The position numbers and the translations under genes are program-made. DNA of 64,000 nucleotides from Lactobacillus intestinalis (GTDB lineage Bacteria; Bacillota; Bacilli; Lactobacillales; Lactobacillaceae): contig NZ_CP072983.1 of NCBI RefSeq assembly GCF_024397795.1, positions 1,635,755 to 1,699,754 of the forward strand. Direction: 5' to 3'. Shown here piece after piece: positions 54,204 through 63,659 of this stretch; within the stretch, counting starts at the first letter, position 1; each line of letters opens with the position of its first letter. A model generated the notes under the pieces. The model saw only the letters and a program-made list of their open reading frames with translations. It had not been told where the DNA came from and did no database searches.

Positions 54204-54217
54204 ATTTCCCAGGAAAT
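54204..54217. other. Noc-binding-site-like palindrome 4
   Basis: ATTTCCCAGGAAAT, intergenic, downstream of the bacteriocin ABC gene. Confidence 0.55.
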
Positions 54218-54238
54218 GGAGAAGTTTTTTAGCAAAAA

Positions 54239-54898
54239 TTATTTACTTAAAGATTTAATATTGTAGATAATATCACTATTTTCAATAATGTATGGATCGT
54301 GAGATACGATTAAAATAGTTTTCCCTTGCTCTTTTAATTGTTCCAATGCTTTAAAAATAATTTCTTTGTTTGTAGGATCCAATGAGCCAGTAGGTTCATC
54401 ACATAGCAATAATTCTCCTGGTTTCAGAATCGCTCTTGCTAAAGCAATCCTTTGCTGTTGTCCCCCTGATAGAACTCCAACTTTAGTTTTTTCATCTATA
54501 ACTATATTCAATCGATGTAAAATCTCATTTTTACGCTTATTAAATTGTTTTTTAGATTCTTTAGGATTTAAATTTGCTAAATCTAGGTTTTTCTTTATAC
54601 TTTGATCATTAATTAATGCAAAATTTTGAAATAGATAACTGATATGATTTTGCAAAAATTCTCTAGCTTTTTTACTTCCCACCTTTGGTGACTCTTCATG
54701 AAATAATGTAATAGATCCACCATCAGATCTTTCAAGCAATCCAATTATGTTTAGTAACGTAGATTTTCCACTACCACTTTCACCATAAATCGTAGTAATT
54801 TGATTGTTAGCGATACTGAGATTTAAATGATCAAAAACAATATGATTTTTAAACTTTTTCTTTAAATCCTTTATTTTTACAAGATAATCATTATTCAT
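54239..54898 (-). CDS. ABC ATPase of a lactococcin 972-type cassette
   Basis: 219 residues. Walker A GESGSGKST, signature VLSGGQQQRIALARA, Walker [14 protein letters not shown], switch His in IVSHD. MacB/LolD-like ATPases of this kind are the third gene of lactococcin 972 cassettes, pairing with the large membrane protein. The ATG lies 8 nt inside the end of the upstream gene (SD GGGAGG), so they are coupled. Role: powering immunity or export of the bacteriocin. Confidence 0.88.
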   Translation of the reverse strand: MNNDYLVKIKDLKKKFKNHIVFDHLNLSIANNQITTIYGESGSGKSTLLNIIGLLERSDGGSITLFHEESPKVGSKKAREFLQNHISYLFQNFALINDQSIKKNLDLANLNPKESKKQFNKRKNEILHRLNIVIDEKTKVGVLSGGQQQRIALARAILKPGELLLCDEPTGSLDPTNKEIIFKALEQLKEQGKTILIVSHDPYIIENSDIIYNIKSLSK

Positions 54899-56996
54899 TT
54901 AAAAACCTCCCTACTGCTTTTCTAGAAAATAAATGAATAGTTATTAGACTGACTATAAAGTCTATAAAAATTGCAGTTATAAATAAAAGATACACTGGAG
55001 GATCCGTAATTTTTTGAATAAATACTGACAATACAATGATTACTAATACAATTTGAAGTAACCACAATAGCCAATAATTTAACATACTTCTAAAAGTAGA
55101 CATTCCCAAAGTCTGTTTAATTGCAAATGTACGTCCATACACTGAAAAATATAAGCTCATCATTATCGCCGATATCATAATAAACATTACAAAACTTATT
55201 ATAATTACAAAGATATCTACATAAACCTCACTAAAGATATTTGCTAAATCCGCTTTACGGCTTTGATCTGATCTTATTATTTGGGGCAAATTATCTCTTA
55301 AATTATACTTCTCTAAAATTGACAAATAATGCCTATAAATTTGCTTAGGACTCCTACCTTTTTTAGGAATTTTAATAGTATCATCTGCCTCACCTGTAAA
55401 AATATCTAGAATCGCATTTTTGCTGATATTTTTTCGGGTAAACACATTTATATATGCATAATTATTTTTCTTTTGTCCCTGCGTACTAAAAATATACTGA
55501 TTATTTTTAATTATTACAAAATGTGGTCGAAGTTTTAATTTATCAACAAAGTAATTAGAAATACGAGATCTATACTTTATATTTTTTTGTGGTAATAAAA
55601 TAATTGACCTATGTTCATTTTGATTAATAGTTATCTTTTTATTACTCAGATTATATAAGGGATTAAATCTTAAATAATTCGTATTAATATCTACACTCCT
55701 TTGATAATAAGGATTAGAAGTTATTATTTGTGAAGTATCAATATATAAACTACCATCATTTTCTAACTTAGGATATAAATATTTTTGTTCCATTTTAGTC
55801 AAACGCATAGGACTAAGTTCTTCATTATATCCTTGCATATTTGGATAAAAATTTACATATTTAGAATACGTCGAAGTTTGAGGATGACTCAGATTCTTTA
55901 ATATTTGAAACTCCGTATTAGCCAGAGGAAGCGCAGTGGATAAAAGAAAAATTAATAGCAGCCCTTTTGATATAAACGACACTTCAAATAATTTTCTGGC
56001 ATAACTTTGTTTTATAATTAATCTGTTTGTAGGAATATATTGTAAAAGAGTAACTAGGCCATATGTAAAAACCAATTCTAGAATTGCTATCAACAATAAT
56101 AGAGAGACACTGTCCCATATAATTGATGTCTCCTTTTTTAGTAATTCATAAATTATGCCGCCTATTAAAGGAAGAAGACTACCAATTAGGAGTTCTGGTA
56201 ACACAATTTCCTTTAAGATTCTAAAACTATTAAAGCCTAATGATTTATAAATTCCTATATCATAAATAAACGAAAAAATATAAATTATAAAGAAGACTAT
56301 CTGAAAAATCACCATAGTTTCAGCCATAGTTTTAATATTATCTGACTCTAGAGACAAATCATCTGAAACTGAATAAATCGGTGTAGGTTGAAAATCCTTT
56401 AATTTATAAGAAGTTTTAAAGGCATGGTTATAATTCAAACGTAATTTTCGAATATACTTTTGTATTAAGCCAATATCCTGAGTTTGAATAAAGAATATTC
56501 CCTCTCTAGATTTAGGAGGCTCAGTAAAAGAAATTTGTTTAACCGTAAAATTAATATTACTATACTTTTTTAAATGATGACTAGTAGGGGTACGGACTGT
56601 TGAATATGTATTTCCATTATGAAAGTCAACATTAAAATTATTTTTTAACGCAGTATTATCCAAATCGCTTACTTCAAATAATACATTTTGAATATGTTTA
56701 TTGTAATTATAATGTTCATAATTTATACCAGAGCCTAAATAATATGTCCTTTTTAAAAAAGGGATTTTTAATTGATCACTTGTTTTTTGAATTACTTGTA
56801 ATTGCTTAAAATAGTCTACATTATTTTCTTGATATTTCGGAAATCCTAGTTGTGCATAATTATTTGTTAAATCAAATTCATTGGCTGCAATTATATTATT
56901 ATGTTGATTAATTATATATATCAACCATAAGCTCACAGTTACAACATCTATCAGTACGAAAAGAAATTTCAGAACTTTTTTATACAATCTAACCAC
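54891..56996 (-). CDS. Lactococcin 972-type immunity/permease membrane protein
   Basis: 701 residues. An N-terminal helix (about 10-30), an extracellular domain, four helices around 210-370, a second extracellular domain (about 375-595), and three C-terminal helices with an FtsX-like pattern. Size and topology match the 'bacteriocin-associated integral membrane protein' of lactococcin 972 cassettes. Lys/Asn/Tyr-rich and very AT-rich DNA, unlike the neighbouring housekeeping genes, suggest transfer. GTG start with SD AGTGGGTGG. Immunity is the family role and is not shown here. Confidence 0.82.
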   Translation of the reverse strand: MVRLYKKVLKFLFVLIDVVTVSLWLIYIINQHNNIIAANEFDLTNNYAQLGFPKYQENNVDYFKQLQVIQKTSDQLKIPFLKRTYYLGSGINYEHYNYNKHIQNVLFEVSDLDNTALKNNFNVDFHNGNTYSTVRTPTSHHLKKYSNINFTVKQISFTEPPKSREGIFFIQTQDIGLIQKYIRKLRLNYNHAFKTSYKLKDFQPTPIYSVSDDLSLESDNIKTMAETMVIFQIVFFIIYIFSFIYDIGIYKSLGFNSFRILKEIVLPELLIGSLLPLIGGIIYELLKKETSIIWDSVSLLLLIAILELVFTYGLVTLLQYIPTNRLIIKQSYARKLFEVSFISKGLLLIFLLSTALPLANTEFQILKNLSHPQTSTYSKYVNFYPNMQGYNEELSPMRLTKMEQKYLYPKLENDGSLYIDTSQIITSNPYYQRSVDINTNYLRFNPLYNLSNKKITINQNEHRSIILLPQKNIKYRSRISNYFVDKLKLRPHFVIIKNNQYIFSTQGQKKNNYAYINVFTRKNISKNAILDIFTGEADDTIKIPKKGRSPKQIYRHYLSILEKYNLRDNLPQIIRSDQSRKADLANIFSEVYVDIFVIIISFVMFIMISAIMMSLYFSVYGRTFAIKQTLGMSTFRSMLNYWLLWLLQIVLVIIVLSVFIQKITDPPVYLLFITAIFIDFIVSLITIHLFSRKAVGRFLNE

Positions 56997-57002
56997 CCAC
57001 TA

Positions 57003-57037
57003 AAAAATAAAGGCTGTAAAACCTACAGCCTTTATTT
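57003..57037 (-). terminator. Hairpin terminator between bacteriocin and immunity genes
   Basis: AATAAAGGCTGTA/TACAGCCTTTATT with a T run on the minus strand, right after the bacteriocin stop and 7 bp before the immunity start. Partial readthrough would give more bacteriocin than immunity mRNA. Confidence 0.7.
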
Positions 57038-57499
57038 TTATCTATATCCATAATATGCATATGCTTTACCATGACCTTTGGCTGTAGCATAAGCCCAATG
57101 ACCAGCGCTCGCATATCGAGTAACATAACCGCCTTTTCCTACTTTAGCTTTACCATAATGATAATATTTAGTGTCATGATAATTAGAATGACTCCATTTA
57201 TAATCATGTAACCCTCTATGATCTACAAAATAGGTCCATGTTCCATGAGAAGATACTGGATTTACAGCTGCAAATGAATTACCAAATAAAAAGGCTGACT
57301 TATCTTTAGCAGTTTTATTATTCAAAAGAACTGGAGAGGAAGCCTCAATTACTTTGTTGCTATTATCTAGTACAGCATATCCATTACTAGGCATTTGATT
57401 TGAAATAGTTGTAGTATCAGCGTGTGCAAGTGCCGAAACACCAGATAAAGCTACTCCAACACCGCTAAGGGCTAATACTGTAATTAATGATTTTTTCAT
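57038..57499 (-). CDS. Lactococcin 972-family bacteriocin precursor
   Basis: 153 residues. Sec signal peptide with likely cleavage AHA-D after residue 27, a spacer of about 55 residues, and a C-terminal lactococcin 972 domain (about 83-153): GTWTYFVDHRG, WSHSNYHD, AKVGKGGYVTRYASAGHWAYATAKG, ending AYYGYR. The Gly/Tyr/His-rich composition and absence of Cys fit the family, whose type member blocks septum formation by binding lipid II. The spacer makes it roughly 60 residues longer than lactococcin 972. First structural gene of the cassette. SD is weak (AAGGGG, 57508-57513). Confidence 0.85.
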   Translation of the reverse strand: MKKSLITVLALSGVGVALSGVSALAHADTTTISNQMPSNGYAVLDNSNKVIEASSPVLLNNKTAKDKSAFLFGNSFAAVNPVSSHGTWTYFVDHRGLHDYKWSHSNYHDTKYYHYGKAKVGKGGYVTRYASAGHWAYATAKGHGKAYAYYGYR

Positions 57500-57549
57500 A
57501 ATAATCCCCTTATCTTACATAAATTTAATCCACGATAATTACATATTTT

Positions 57550-57582
57550 TCAAGGTAAAACTGGAGGTTCCCATTCCCACAT
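57550..57582 (-). CDS. Candidate 10-codon peptide ORF
   Basis: ATG at 57582 behind a perfect AGGAGG (57590-57595 on the complement) at 7-nt spacing encodes MWEWEPPVLP and TGA. It lies between the Rgg-type regulator and the bacteriocin gene on the same strand. The start codon is part of an 11-bp inverted repeat. Possible roles are a leader peptide controlling the operon or a leaderless signal peptide for Rgg; neither is shown. Too short for compositional support. Confidence 0.45.
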   Translation of the reverse strand: MWEWEPPVLP

Positions 57583-57631
57583 GTTAAAACCTCCTTTTTC
57601 TTTAATTTAATAGTGTTTTAACATGATTCTA
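57580..57631 (-). promoter_or_regulatory. Bacteriocin operon promoter region with inverted repeat
   Basis: CATGTTAAAAC (57580-57590) and GTTTTAACATG (57615-57625) form a perfect 11-bp inverted repeat with the AGGAGG in the loop. A -10-like TAGAAT (minus, 57626-57631) lies 19 bp after TTGACC (57651-57656). The repeat may act as operator or, if transcription starts further upstream, as a start-codon-sequestering hairpin. Confidence 0.45.
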
Positions 57632-57665
57632 AAGGCTTGAAGTTGAATGTGGTCAAAAAACCACA

Positions 57666-58484
57666 CTAAAATTTCCAGTTCTTTACTTGCTCATACCCTA
57701 TGTCAATTAACTCTTGTTTTAATTTTTTTGCTAAAGTAATGTTTCCGGTAATTGCAGCCAAACTCAACTTAACTAGTCCTTTATAGGCCAACAGTGAAGT
57801 ATCATCACTATTCAAAATATAGTCTTTTATTTGAACCATTGTTTCGTTTAATGGGATTTTACGTTCATAGCAAGCTCGAAGATAGTTAACGCTGGCTATG
57901 GCAAATCTTTTGATATCTAATTCTGATAAATTATCATTCTTTATTATCTTGTTAGCATAACTTTGCATTAAGTAATTTAATTGCTCATTAGTAAAAATAG
58001 GCATAACATTTGCAAACAATCTAATGGCTTCAATGTTATTACTTAAATTATCCTTTTTATCTAGCTGCTCGAATATCTTAATCTTAATATGTTCATCTAA
58101 ATCATTAATGGCATGTTTTAGATAAGCAACTGTCACTATTGATCTTAGTTTTAAAATTTCTTCATGTTTTAAGTTCATTATTTTGTTATGAACATTTTGA
58201 ATTTTAACTAAATCTCGATTATTAAAAGCAGATCGCATATTACTTTCTAATTCTATTTTATAAAGTAATTTACTAGGCGCATAATTAGAACTAATATTAT
58301 TAAAAAATTCATTTATATTAATATCATGCATAAAAATAAGACGTACTAACGCCTCAGAACCTATATTACGCATGTTTTTCTCAACTTTATTATAAGACGA
58401 AGGATCAATAATTGTTCCAGCCATCTTTCTAACAGAAAGACCTCTTTTGATTCGCTCTTTTTTTAATGCCTCACCTATTGTCAT
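57666..58484 (-). CDS. Rgg-like transcriptional regulator of the bacteriocin cassette
   Basis: 272 residues. N-terminal HTH (TIGEALKKERIKRGLSVRKMAGTIIDPSSYNKVEKN) and a helical Rgg/TPR-like C-terminal domain of about 200 residues. The HTH has the family's missing Ser-Arg-Trp motif replaced by SYNKVE. Same strand as, and 166 bp upstream of, the bacteriocin gene. AT-rich like the cassette. Rgg proteins respond to short peptides; a 10-codon ORF lies directly downstream. Target and signal are inferred. Confidence 0.8.
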   Translation of the reverse strand: MTIGEALKKERIKRGLSVRKMAGTIIDPSSYNKVEKNMRNIGSEALVRLIFMHDININEFFNNISSNYAPSKLLYKIELESNMRSAFNNRDLVKIQNVHNKIMNLKHEEILKLRSIVTVAYLKHAINDLDEHIKIKIFEQLDKKDNLSNNIEAIRLFANVMPIFTNEQLNYLMQSYANKIIKNDNLSELDIKRFAIASVNYLRACYERKIPLNETMVQIKDYILNSDDTSLLAYKGLVKLSLAAITGNITLAKKLKQELIDIGYEQVKNWKF

Positions 58485-58634
58485 ATTACCATCCTCAAAT
58501 TATATAGTTTGACTCTACAATAATACTTTCCGTTGAGAATAATATTCTCAAATGATTTTTAGATTGTATATCTATCTCAATCACATCACTTATACCATAA
58601 CTTAAAAATATTATTTCTTCTGTATATTAATACT

Positions 58635-58648
58635 ATTTCCCAGGAAAT
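58635..58648. other. Noc-binding-site-like palindrome 5
   Basis: ATTTCCCAGGAAAT, intergenic, between the Rgg gene and the mnmG terminator. Confidence 0.55.
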
Positions 58649-58658
58649 GGAAATAAAA

Positions 58659-58684
58659 AAATCCATATCTCACGATATGGATTT
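58659..58684 (-). terminator. mnmG terminator
   Basis: AAATCCATAT/ATATGGATTT with a T run on the minus strand (TTTTTTT), downstream of mnmG. Confidence 0.75.
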
Positions 58685-58696
58685 AGGATTAATTAT

Positions 58697-60595
58697 CTAC
58701 TTTTTAACTTTGGAGTAACGACCATTTTGAATGTAAACACTCAAAATTGCCAAGTCAGCTGGGTTAACACCTGAGATTCTTTCAGCTTGGGCTAAAGTTT
58801 CAGGCTTAATCTTTTCAAACTTTTGGCGTGCTTCAGTAGCTAAGCCCTCAATCTTACTGTAATCAATGTCAGTTGGAATCTTCTTAGCTTCTTGACGGTG
58901 CAAGCGGTTAATGCGAACTTCTTCCTTCTTGATGTAGCCAGCATATTTGATGTTGATTTCTACTTGTTCCTTTACATAACGGTCTGAAGAAATCGTTTCT
59001 CCAGTTAATCTTTCAATATCATCAATCGTTACACGCGGACGACGCAAGAAGACATCAGCTTTTACCCCAGCACTCATCTTGTCATCGCCAATGCTTTCAA
59101 GGTAAGCTTGAATTTCTTCTGTTGGGTGAATAGTAATTTGGGCTAACTTTTCCTTGGCTTCTTTAATGGCTTCTTTTTTAGCTTCAAATTCTGCATAACG
59201 TTCATCTGAAATCAAACCAAATTGATGGCCATAATCAGTCAAGCGCAAGTCCGCATTATCATGACGCAGAATAAGTCTATATTCCGCTCTAGAGGTTAAA
59301 AGACGGTATGGCTCATTAGTACCCTTAGTTACCAGATCATCGATTAGAACGCCAATATAAGCCTCATCACGGCCTAAAGTAAATCCTGGCTTATCTTGTG
59401 CACGAAGCGCCGCATTAATTCCAGCAATCAAACCTTGTCCGGCAGCTTCTTCATAGCCAGAAGTTCCATTCATTTGACCAGCAGTAAAAAGATTTTTGAT
59501 ATTCTTTGTTTCCAAAGTATGCTTCAATTGCCATGGATCGATCACATCATATTCAATAGCATAACCTGGACGCATCATTTCTGCATGTTCAAGCCCACTA
59601 ATTGAATGAAGCATCTTAAGTTGAACTTCTTCTGGCATGGAAGTAGAGAAGTCTCCAACATAAATTTCCTTGGTATCCCTACCTTCAGGTTCTAAGAAAA
59701 GTTGATGACGGTCCTTATCCGCAAAACGCACTACCTTAGTTTCAATAGATGGGCAATAACGTGGTCCTACCCCTACAATATCACCAGAAAACATTGGAGA
59801 ACGGTCCAAATTATTATTAATAATATTATGAGTAACTGGATTAGTATAAGTCATCCAACATGAAATTTGGTTCTTTAAATAATCCTCATCCTTACTTTCA
59901 TATGAAAAATGACGTGGAACTTTATCTCCAGGTTCTTCTTCGGTCTTAGAATAATCAATGGTATTCCCATTTACACGGGGAGGAGTACCAGTCTTAAAAC
60001 GACGAAGTTTAAAACCAAGCTTTTCCAAATTCTCAGATAATTTAATTGCCGCAATAGTATTGTTAGGACCTGATGAATAATTAAGTTCTCCAATAAAAAT
60101 TCGTCCACGGGCTGCAGTTCCAGTAGTCAAAACTACACTTTTAGCATGATATTTTGCCCCAGTATTTGTAACTACCCCTTTACATACGCCATCTTCAACA
60201 ATTAATTCATCAACCATTCCTTGACGTAAGGTCAAATTAGGTGTGTTTTCAATAACATCCTTCATATGCTCATGATATTGCCACTTATCAGCTTGGGCAC
60301 GCAACGCACGCACTGCAGGGCCTTTCCCCGTATTAAGCATCCTCATCTGAATATAAGTAGCATCGATATTTTTACCCATTTGACCGCCAAGAGCGTCAAT
60401 TTCACGAACAACCGTCCCTTTAGCTGGGCCTCCCACTGAGGGATTACATGGCATAAAAGCCACCATATCAAGCCCAATCGTAACTAAAAGCGTCTTTTGT
60501 CCCATATGTGCACTAGCTAGCGCCGCTTCACTGCCGGCATGCCCAGCACCAACAACTATAACGTCATATTCATTTGAATCGTATGTCTTCATCAT
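58697..60595 (-). CDS. mnmG: tRNA uridine-5-carboxymethylaminomethyl modification enzyme MnmG
   Basis: 632 residues. FAD-binding [14 protein letters not shown] near the N-terminus, [12 protein letters not shown] with a conserved Cys, GTFLRG-region variant [13 protein letters not shown], and C-terminal MnmG domain. With MnmE it makes the cmnm5U34 modification of tRNA wobble positions using methylene-THF and glycine. It starts 6 nt after mnmE with SD GGGGGAA; the second of two ATG codons (60592) has better spacing. Part of the origin-proximal rpmH-rnpA-yidC-mnmE-mnmG set. Confidence 0.95.
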   Translation of the reverse strand: MMKTYDSNEYDVIVVGAGHAGSEAALASAHMGQKTLLVTIGLDMVAFMPCNPSVGGPAKGTVVREIDALGGQMGKNIDATYIQMRMLNTGKGPAVRALRAQADKWQYHEHMKDVIENTPNLTLRQGMVDELIVEDGVCKGVVTNTGAKYHAKSVVLTTGTAARGRIFIGELNYSSGPNNTIAAIKLSENLEKLGFKLRRFKTGTPPRVNGNTIDYSKTEEEPGDKVPRHFSYESKDEDYLKNQISCWMTYTNPVTHNIINNNLDRSPMFSGDIVGVGPRYCPSIETKVVRFADKDRHQLFLEPEGRDTKEIYVGDFSTSMPEEVQLKMLHSISGLEHAEMMRPGYAIEYDVIDPWQLKHTLETKNIKNLFTAGQMNGTSGYEEAAGQGLIAGINAALRAQDKPGFTLGRDEAYIGVLIDDLVTKGTNEPYRLLTSRAEYRLILRHDNADLRLTDYGHQFGLISDERYAEFEAKKEAIKEAKEKLAQITIHPTEEIQAYLESIGDDKMSAGVKADVFLRRPRVTIDDIERLTGETISSDRYVKEQVEINIKYAGYIKKEEVRINRLHRQEAKKIPTDIDYSKIEGLATEARQKFEKIKPETLAQAERISGVNPADLAILSVYIQNGRYSKVKK

Positions 60596-60601
60596 TTCCC
60601 C

Positions 60602-61987
60602 CTACTTACCTAAACAGAATTGACTGAACAATTGATTAATCAATTCATCTGGTGCACTATCTCCAGTAATTTCACCTAAAGTATCCCACGCACCATTAAA
60701 ATCAATTTGAGCAATATCAACTGGAACATCATTATTAACTGCATCAATCACATCTTCCAGTTCACCCTTCGCCTTTTTAAGAAGAGCCACTTGGCGTTGA
60801 TTTGTGACTAAAACTTGATCATTTGAATTTTCAATTCCGCTAAAGAATAATTCTTTAATTGCACCTTCAAGTTCCTCAAGATTCTTTTCTTTTAAAATTG
60901 AAGTTGAGATAATTTCACTATGTGTAAGTTCTTTAACTTCATCCACAGATAGTTTTTGCCCCAAGTCTGTTTTGTTTAAAACGATGATTCGCTTCTTTGG
61001 TTCTGTTAACTTTATCAACATCTTATCCTCATCACTTAATTCTTTGCTAGAATCAAGTAATAGAAGAACCAAATCAGCTTTTTCTAGAGCCTGTTGTGAA
61101 CGTTCTACACCAATTTTTTCCACTTTATCTTCAGTATGATGAATCCCTGCTGTATCAATCAATTTAAGTGGAACACCTTGAACTGAAACATACTCTTCTA
61201 GCGTGTCCCTAGTAGTTCCGGCTACATCGGTCACAATTGCTTTATCACTTTGAGTTAAATAATTTAATAAAGAGGACTTTCCAACATTTGGCTTTCCTAC
61301 AATTGCTGTAGCCAATCCATTTCGCAAAATAGTTCCTTGTTGAGAAGTTTTCAACAAGTGATTAATTTTGTTGATAACACTTTGAGAAGTTTCTGACATT
61401 TGTTTAGCAGTAACTTGATCAGCATCATATTCAGGATAATCAATATTTACTTCTACATTCGCTAAAGTATCTAAAATTTCTTGACGCATAGCGCGAATTT
61501 GATGCATCAAACCACCTTCAAGTTGTTTAACTGCAACTTGTCGAGCTTTATCAGTCTTGGCACGAACAATATCCATCACACTTTCAGCTTGTGTAAGATC
61601 AATTCGACCATTTACAAAGGCTCTTTTAGTGAACTCACCAGGATCGGCCATTCTAGCACCGCTTGATAGAAGTAATTGTAAAATTTTATTAGTAACTACA
61701 ATACCACCATGGCAGTTAATTTCCACAATATCTTCACAAGTGAATGTCTTTGGTGCTCTTAAAACCGTCACCATTACTTCATCAATCACTTGATCATTTT
61801 GTGGATTAATAATGTGACCATAATGGATAGTGTGCGTATCAACCTTTGCTAAATTGGCACCTTTAAAAACTTGATTAGCAATTTTAATTGCATCTTCGCC
61901 AGACATACGCACAATAGATATACCGCCTTCGCCAATTGGCGTAGAGATAGCAGCAATTGTATCAAATTCTGTTAAAACTTGAGCCAT
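60602..61987 (-). CDS. mnmE: tRNA modification GTPase MnmE
   Basis: 461 residues. N-terminal THF-binding domain ([20 protein letters not shown]), central G domain with G1 [10 protein letters not shown]2 TTRD, G3 DTAG and G4 NKTD, and C-terminal CLGK (the catalytic Cys motif). Partner of MnmG. ATG at 61987 follows SD AAGGAG by 7 nt; the frame starts six codons earlier with TTG inside the SD. A strong terminator separates it from yidC. Confidence 0.95.
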   Translation of the reverse strand: MAQVLTEFDTIAAISTPIGEGGISIVRMSGEDAIKIANQVFKGANLAKVDTHTIHYGHIINPQNDQVIDEVMVTVLRAPKTFTCEDIVEINCHGGIVVTNKILQLLLSSGARMADPGEFTKRAFVNGRIDLTQAESVMDIVRAKTDKARQVAVKQLEGGLMHQIRAMRQEILDTLANVEVNIDYPEYDADQVTAKQMSETSQSVINKINHLLKTSQQGTILRNGLATAIVGKPNVGKSSLLNYLTQSDKAIVTDVAGTTRDTLEEYVSVQGVPLKLIDTAGIHHTEDKVEKIGVERSQQALEKADLVLLLLDSSKELSDEDKMLIKLTEPKKRIIVLNKTDLGQKLSVDEVKELTHSEIISTSILKEKNLEELEGAIKELFFSGIENSNDQVLVTNQRQVALLKKAKGELEDVIDAVNNDVPVDIAQIDFNGAWDTLGEITGDSAPDELINQLFSQFCLGK

Positions 61988-62010
61988 TGATTTCTCCTTT
62001 TTCAATAAAA

Positions 62011-62057
62011 AAAGTGCATTATACCACCATGTGGAAACATAGTGGATAAAGCACTTT
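62011..62057 (-). terminator. Terminator between yidC and mnmE
   Basis: AAAGTGCATTATACCAC (62011-62027) pairs with GTGGATAAAGCACTTT (62042-62057) with a single bulge. T run on the minus strand. Confidence 0.75.
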
Positions 62058-62093
62058 GACTACTTTATCTAAAAATGAGTTTTAGACAATATT

Positions 62094-62960
62094 TTATTTT
62101 TTGCGTCTTAAACGCTTGTATGTTCTTCTTAAACGACGTTGACGCTCACGTTCTGCCTCTTTTTTAGCCTCTTGTTCTCGCTTATATTTAATTGGATTTT
62201 GCAATATAAAGGTTTGAACTGCTTGGAAGAGGTTGGAAATTACCCAGTAAAGTGTAATCGCAGATTGGAACCCAATTGCCATTACACCAACCATTACTGC
62301 CATACCATATGTCATAACCTTAGTCATCCAATTTTGAGATGAACGTGGGGTAGATAACTGACTGATATAGGTAGAAATGAAAGTGAAGATCATTGCCAAA
62401 ATTGGCATTACATAATATGGATCCGGTTTTCCTAAATCCATCCATAAGAAATGCCCATTCTGCAGTTGCGGTGTACGCCAAATAGCTTGATATAAGGCAT
62501 ACATAACAGGCAACTGAATAACCACAGGTAAACATCCAGTGTATGGATTTACCCCCGCTTCTTTATAAAGCTTATTGGTTTCTTGCGACAATAATTGTCT
62601 TGATTCTGCATCACGTCCAGGATACTTTTTACGCAATTCATCCACTTGTGGTTGAATTTGTTGCATTTTTGATGTACTTCTGATTGTTATAGCATTCAGA
62701 GGTAACAAAATGATTCTAATCAAAATGGTAAAGACAATGATTGTCCAGCCATAATTGTTACCTAACAGCTTAGCTAACCAAAGTAAAAATGCAGACACGT
62801 AATAAACAATCCAACGATCCCACCAATTTCCACTGGTGTGAGAAACAGGTGCTTGTTGACCAGTATTTGTAGCACAACCTGTTAAAACAACGGCAATGAC
62901 AAATACTGCTAGAATCGCAAGAAGACGTTTAACATTTCTCTTTGTTAAAATGTCCTTCAC
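62094..62960 (-). CDS. yidC: Membrane protein insertase YidC (OxaA)
   Basis: 288 residues. Lipoprotein signal with lipobox LTGC, then five helices and a basic C-terminal tail (RRLRRTYKRLRRKK). Core motif NPYTGCLPVVIQLPVMYALYQAIW. Inserts and folds membrane proteins with or without SecYEG. The GTG at 62960 is chosen because it follows the rnpA stop after one base with SD TTGAGGAAAG; the open frame extends 14 codons into rnpA. That shorter start also gives a normal signal peptide. Confidence 0.88.
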   Translation of the reverse strand: MKDILTKRNVKRLLAILAVFVIAVVLTGCATNTGQQAPVSHTSGNWWDRWIVYYVSAFLLWLAKLLGNNYGWTIIVFTILIRIILLPLNAITIRSTSKMQQIQPQVDELRKKYPGRDAESRQLLSQETNKLYKEAGVNPYTGCLPVVIQLPVMYALYQAIWRTPQLQNGHFLWMDLGKPDPYYVMPILAMIFTFISTYISQLSTPRSSQNWMTKVMTYGMAVMVGVMAIGFQSAITLYWVISNLFQAVQTFILQNPIKYKREQEAKKEAERERQRRLRRTYKRLRRKK

Positions 62961-62961
62961 T

Positions 62962-63336
62962 CTAACTTTCCTCAATTTCATCTTCATCTGGTATTTTCTC
63001 AATGACGTGAGCTAAGGTTAAAGCATGCAATAAATTTTTGCGTACCTCAGTCATGTCAAAATTGCGAGCATAAGGCCGAGTAATTACCAAAAAATCAACA
63101 CTAGGATCAATCTCCTGTTTATTTTCAGTAATCACTGCCCGAATATAACGTTTGAGTCGATTTCGGACAACGGCAGTATGACCGACTTTTTTACCAACAG
63201 AAATTCCAACACGAAAGTGCTTATTTTCTGCTTTCTCTATTTTATAGATTACAAAAGCTCGGTTAGCGACTGAATCGCCTAATTTAAAAGCTCGTTGAAA
63301 ATCCCTTTCAGATTTAACTCGATAAGACTTTCTCAA
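62962..63336 (-). CDS. rnpA: Ribonuclease P protein component
   Basis: 124 residues. Conserved RNR motif in [14 protein letters not shown] and [11 protein letters not shown]. Binds RNase P RNA for tRNA 5' maturation. The TTG start at 63336 gives the usual [14 protein letters not shown] beginning; an upstream ATG (63346) is out of frame. SD GTGGAA. Terminated in part by the hairpin between it and rpmH, otherwise co-transcribed with yidC. Confidence 0.92.
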   Translation of the reverse strand: MRKSYRVKSERDFQRAFKLGDSVANRAFVIYKIEKAENKHFRVGISVGKKVGHTAVVRNRLKRYIRAVITENKQEIDPSVDFLVITRPYARNFDMTEVRKNLLHALTLAHVIEKIPDEDEIEES

Positions 63337-63361
63337 AACGTTTCATTCCACTCTAGTAGAC

Positions 63362-63389
63362 TAAAAAAACCACTGAGATTCAGTGGTTT
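63362..63389 (-). terminator. Hairpin between rpmH and rnpA
   Basis: ACCACTGA/TCAGTGGT followed by a run of seven T on the minus strand. It overlaps the rpmH stop and probably attenuates rnpA expression relative to rpmH. Confidence 0.75.
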
Positions 63390-63528
63390 AAGCAGATAAG
63401 ACTTTTCTACCCTTTGCACGTCGTCTTGCTAAAACCTTGCGGCCATTTGATGTGCTCATACGCTTCATAAAACCGTGAACACGTGAACGATGACGTTTCT
63501 TTGGTTGGTAAGTTCTCTTAGTTGACAT
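63388..63528 (-). CDS. rpmH: Ribosomal protein bL34
   Basis: 46 residues, start ATG at 63528 with [29 protein letters not shown] and [18 protein letters not shown] are diagnostic of L34. Too short for most ORF lists. First gene of the leftward origin operon. The promoter TTGGTT-17-TATTCT lies just upstream. Confidence 0.97.
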   Translation of the reverse strand: MSTKRTYQPKKRHRSRVHGFMKRMSTSNGRKVLARRRAKGRKVLSA

Positions 63529-63576
63529 AAACTGCACCTCCATCTTTATATGTGCTAACAACACAATTTCTTATCT

Positions 63577-63605
63577 AGAATAGCACGATTAACGCAAAAA
63601 ACCAA
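63577..63605 (-). promoter_or_regulatory. rpmH promoter
   Basis: On the minus strand TTGGTT (63600-63605), 17-bp spacer, TATTCT (63577-63582). Confidence 0.6.
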
Positions 63606-63659
63606 GTAAAAATTAAAAAAAGAATTGTCAAAAAGTAATTGAATTTTTTTCAAATTTAC

